From Oscillospiraceae bacterium (GTDB lineage: Bacteria; Bacillota; Clostridia; Oscillospirales; Oscillospiraceae), in NCBI GenBank assembly GCA_018265835.1, contig JABLYK010000036.1:1-21540 (forward strand): 21,540 bases of DNA, written 5' to 3'. The notes under the pieces were generated by a model. It was given only the letters and a program-made list of their open reading frames with translations, was not told where the DNA came from and did no database searches. Made by a program: the position numbers and the translations under genes. Shown here piece by piece: positions 20,244-21,540 of the stretch (the first letter of the stretch is position 1; every line of letters starts with the position of its first letter).

Positions 20244-21233
20244 ATGGAACTGTTTTTGGCGTATTGGAAAACGAATCGGAAATTTGCAGTGGCGCTGCTG
20301 GTGGCTACGGCGGTGTTCGGCGGGGTGTTCGCGCTCTATCGCCTGCCGGTGCAGGCGGTGGCGTATGCTGCGGTGATCTGCCTGTTTTTCGGGGCGGTGT
20401 GGTTTGCGCGGGATTATCGGAACTTTATCGTGCGCCACCGCACGCTCCAACGCCTGTGCGAAGGGGTTGAGCTTGGCATGGAGCGCCTGCCGGCGCCGGA
20501 GGGGCTGCTGGAGGCGGACTATCAGGCGCTGGTGCGCGCGCAGGACGCCGCGCGGGTGGCGCTGGCCGAGCAGACGCAGCGGCGCTATTCGGACATGAAG
20601 GCGTATTACACGGCGTGGGTGCACCAGATCAAAACGCCGATTGCGGCGATGCGCCTGCTGCTGCAAAGCGGCGAGGGAGCGCAGAACCGCGCGCTCTCGG
20701 ACGAGCTGCAGCGCGTCGAGCAGTATGTCGAGATGGTGCTGGGCTATCTCCGGCTGGAGAGCGACTCGTCGGACTATGTGATCCGCGATTATGATCTGGA
20801 CAGCATTGTGCGGCAGGCGGTGCGGCGGTTTGCGTCGCAGTTTATCCACAAGCGGCTGCGCCTGGAGTATGAGCCGGTGCAGGCCACGGTGCTCACGGAC
20901 GAAAAATGGCTGCTGTTTGTGATTGAGCAGGTGCTCTCGAACGCGCTGAAATATACGCGCACCGGCGGCATCACCATCACGCTGGAGGCGCCGAAAACGC
21001 TCTGCATCCGCGACACGGGCATCGGCATCGCGCCGGAGGATCTGCCGCGCGTGTTTGAGCAGGGCTTCACCGGCTATCGTGGCCGGGACGATAAGCGCGC
21101 CACGGGCATCGGGCTGTATCTCTGCCGGCGCATCCTCACCCGGCTGGGGCATACGATCACAATCGAGTCGGACCTCGGCGTGGGCACCACGGTGCGTATC
21201 GGGCTGTACCGGGAACCGTTCACGGTGGAGTAG
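20244..21233 (+). CDS. BceS-like intramembrane-sensing histidine kinase
   Basis: This 329-residue sensor has two N-terminal helices (about 13-31 and 36-55) with almost no extracellular loop, typical of kinases that sense through a partner transporter. The H box is WVHQIKTPIAAM with His127, the N box has Asn233 (NALKYT), G1 is DTGIG (257-261), the F box is FEQGFTGYRG, and G2 is GIGLYL. It should phosphorylate the upstream regulator. Related systems control BceAB-type peptide-antibiotic transporters, but none is encoded in the 300 bases downstream nor elsewhere in the window. The MarR-linked ABC pair is of another type. A repeat starts directly after the TAG stop. Confidence 0.93.
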   Translation: MELFLAYWKTNRKFAVALLVATAVFGGVFALYRLPVQAVAYAAVICLFFGAVWFARDYRNFIVRHRTLQRLCEGVELGMERLPAPEGLLEADYQALVRAQDAARVALAEQTQRRYSDMKAYYTAWVHQIKTPIAAMRLLLQSGEGAQNRALSDELQRVEQYVEMVLGYLRLESDSSDYVIRDYDLDSIVRQAVRRFASQFIHKRLRLEYEPVQATVLTDEKWLLFVIEQVLSNALKYTRTGGITITLEAPKTLCIRDTGIGIAPEDLPRVFEQGFTGYRGRDDKRATGIGLYLCRRILTRLGHTITIESDLGVGTTVRIGLYREPFTVE

Positions 21234-21397
21234 CGTCAGAACGGGGGCGCTGCATTTCGCCGCCGCGTAAACGCGACGTCTCCATATGGTCCAGACCACC
21301 CTCTCTTGCCGCTGCGCGGCAATTCACCTTGTCCGCTTCCCCGCTCTTCCTTACCCAGCCGCAGGTCAAGCCTGCGTCTGGGGGACGCGGGGGTGCG
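21234..21397 (+). repeat. Modular intergenic repeat abutting the kinase stop codon (long A variant and B4)
   Basis: CGTCAGAACGGGGGCG begins at the base after the TAG. The A variant is long (to about 21352, closing GCTCTTCCTTA) with unrelated inner sequence including a GCCGC/GCGGC stem. The B slot (21354-21382) and the following tract are identical to 17977-18023 over 47 bases. Confidence 0.8.
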
Positions 21398-21540
21398 ATA
21401 CGCACCTGCCACCCCAAAAGGCCGGACAACGGTTTCGGCGCGCGAACCGCTTGCGTTCGCGCCAGACGATTGCCAGCGCAAGACACAGGGATGCGTGCCG
21501 ACCCTATAACACCAAGCCAATTTTTCCTCCAGCGTCAGTC
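21398..21540. other. Right-edge intergenic DNA
   Basis: This tail after the last repeat begins ATACGC. It contains no credible ORF, promoter or RNA that I can support. The final bases (GCGTCAG) could be the start of another A module cut by the window edge. Confidence 0.4.

Noticed and set aside
19581..21299. 572-codon minus-strand frame opposite the two-component genes
   Set aside because: The response regulator and histidine kinase on the plus strand carry every expected motif. The antisense frame has a His/Arg-rich shadow composition.
5269..21397. Repeats considered as a CRISPR array
   Set aside because: The units are scattered over the window in both orientations, differ in length and hairpin sequence, have no regular spacers, and no cas gene is present.

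Overview
The window is most likely chromosomal DNA from a high-GC member of the Clostridia, probably an Oscillospiraceae-like gut Firmicute. This rests on GC-rich codon use combined with Gram-positive features: near-consensus sigma-A promoters, strong AGGAGG-type ribosome sites, an SLH-domain surface protein, a lipobox lipoprotein, a BceRS-type two-component system, a PlsY-like acyltransferase and a serine/threonine kinase with extracellular Ig-like domains. No phage or plasmid genes, rRNA, tRNA, CRISPR array or transposase was seen. The species-level placement is inference.

Layout from left to right. (1) 141-450, minus: an orphan transcription unit with a perfect TTGACA/TATAAT promoter and an intrinsic-terminator-like hairpin but no credible ORF, a candidate structured RNA. 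(2) 559-2237, minus: a lipid pair, an MGDG-synthase-like glycosyltransferase followed by a PlsY-like acyltransferase (ATGA overlap). (3) 2639-5140, minus: a choline-kinase-like gene followed by a BCCT transporter, behind a strong promoter with a 12-bp palindrome between promoter and ribosome site. (4) 5644-10034, minus: a MarR regulator plus two half-transporters that form an asymmetric heterodimeric ABC exporter; a palindrome abuts the MarR promoter. (5) 10679-12992, minus: a membrane kinase-like protein with Asn in place of the catalytic Asp and Ig-like extracellular repeats, then a small Nif11-like protein. (6) 13288-15298, plus: a flavodoxin-like protein and a lipoprotein. (7) 15411-17813, minus: a secreted EF-hand/LRR/SLH protein and a 59-residue two-helix membrane protein. 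(8) 18136-19224, minus: a YkvI-like membrane protein. (9) 19569-21233, plus: a BceR/BceS-like two-component system without an adjacent BceAB transporter.

The most striking feature is not a gene. Almost every large gap is filled by copies of a modular, hairpin-rich intergenic repeat. An A module begins CGTCAGAAYG, is bounded by short inverted repeats, and often has a long inner stem. A B slot follows a TTCTTCCTT-like linker and always holds a hairpin, but of different sequence in different copies. A C module has two hairpins (a C/T-G/A stem, then a 6-bp stem with a GRA triloop) and ends in GATGAGG. Paired changes preserve the stems while the sequence differs between copies. The A boundary lies 0-3 bases after the stop codon of four genes. 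One copy supplies the stop codon of the YkvI-like gene, and one lies inside the 5' leader of the two-component operon. This is the best candidate for an under-described system here.
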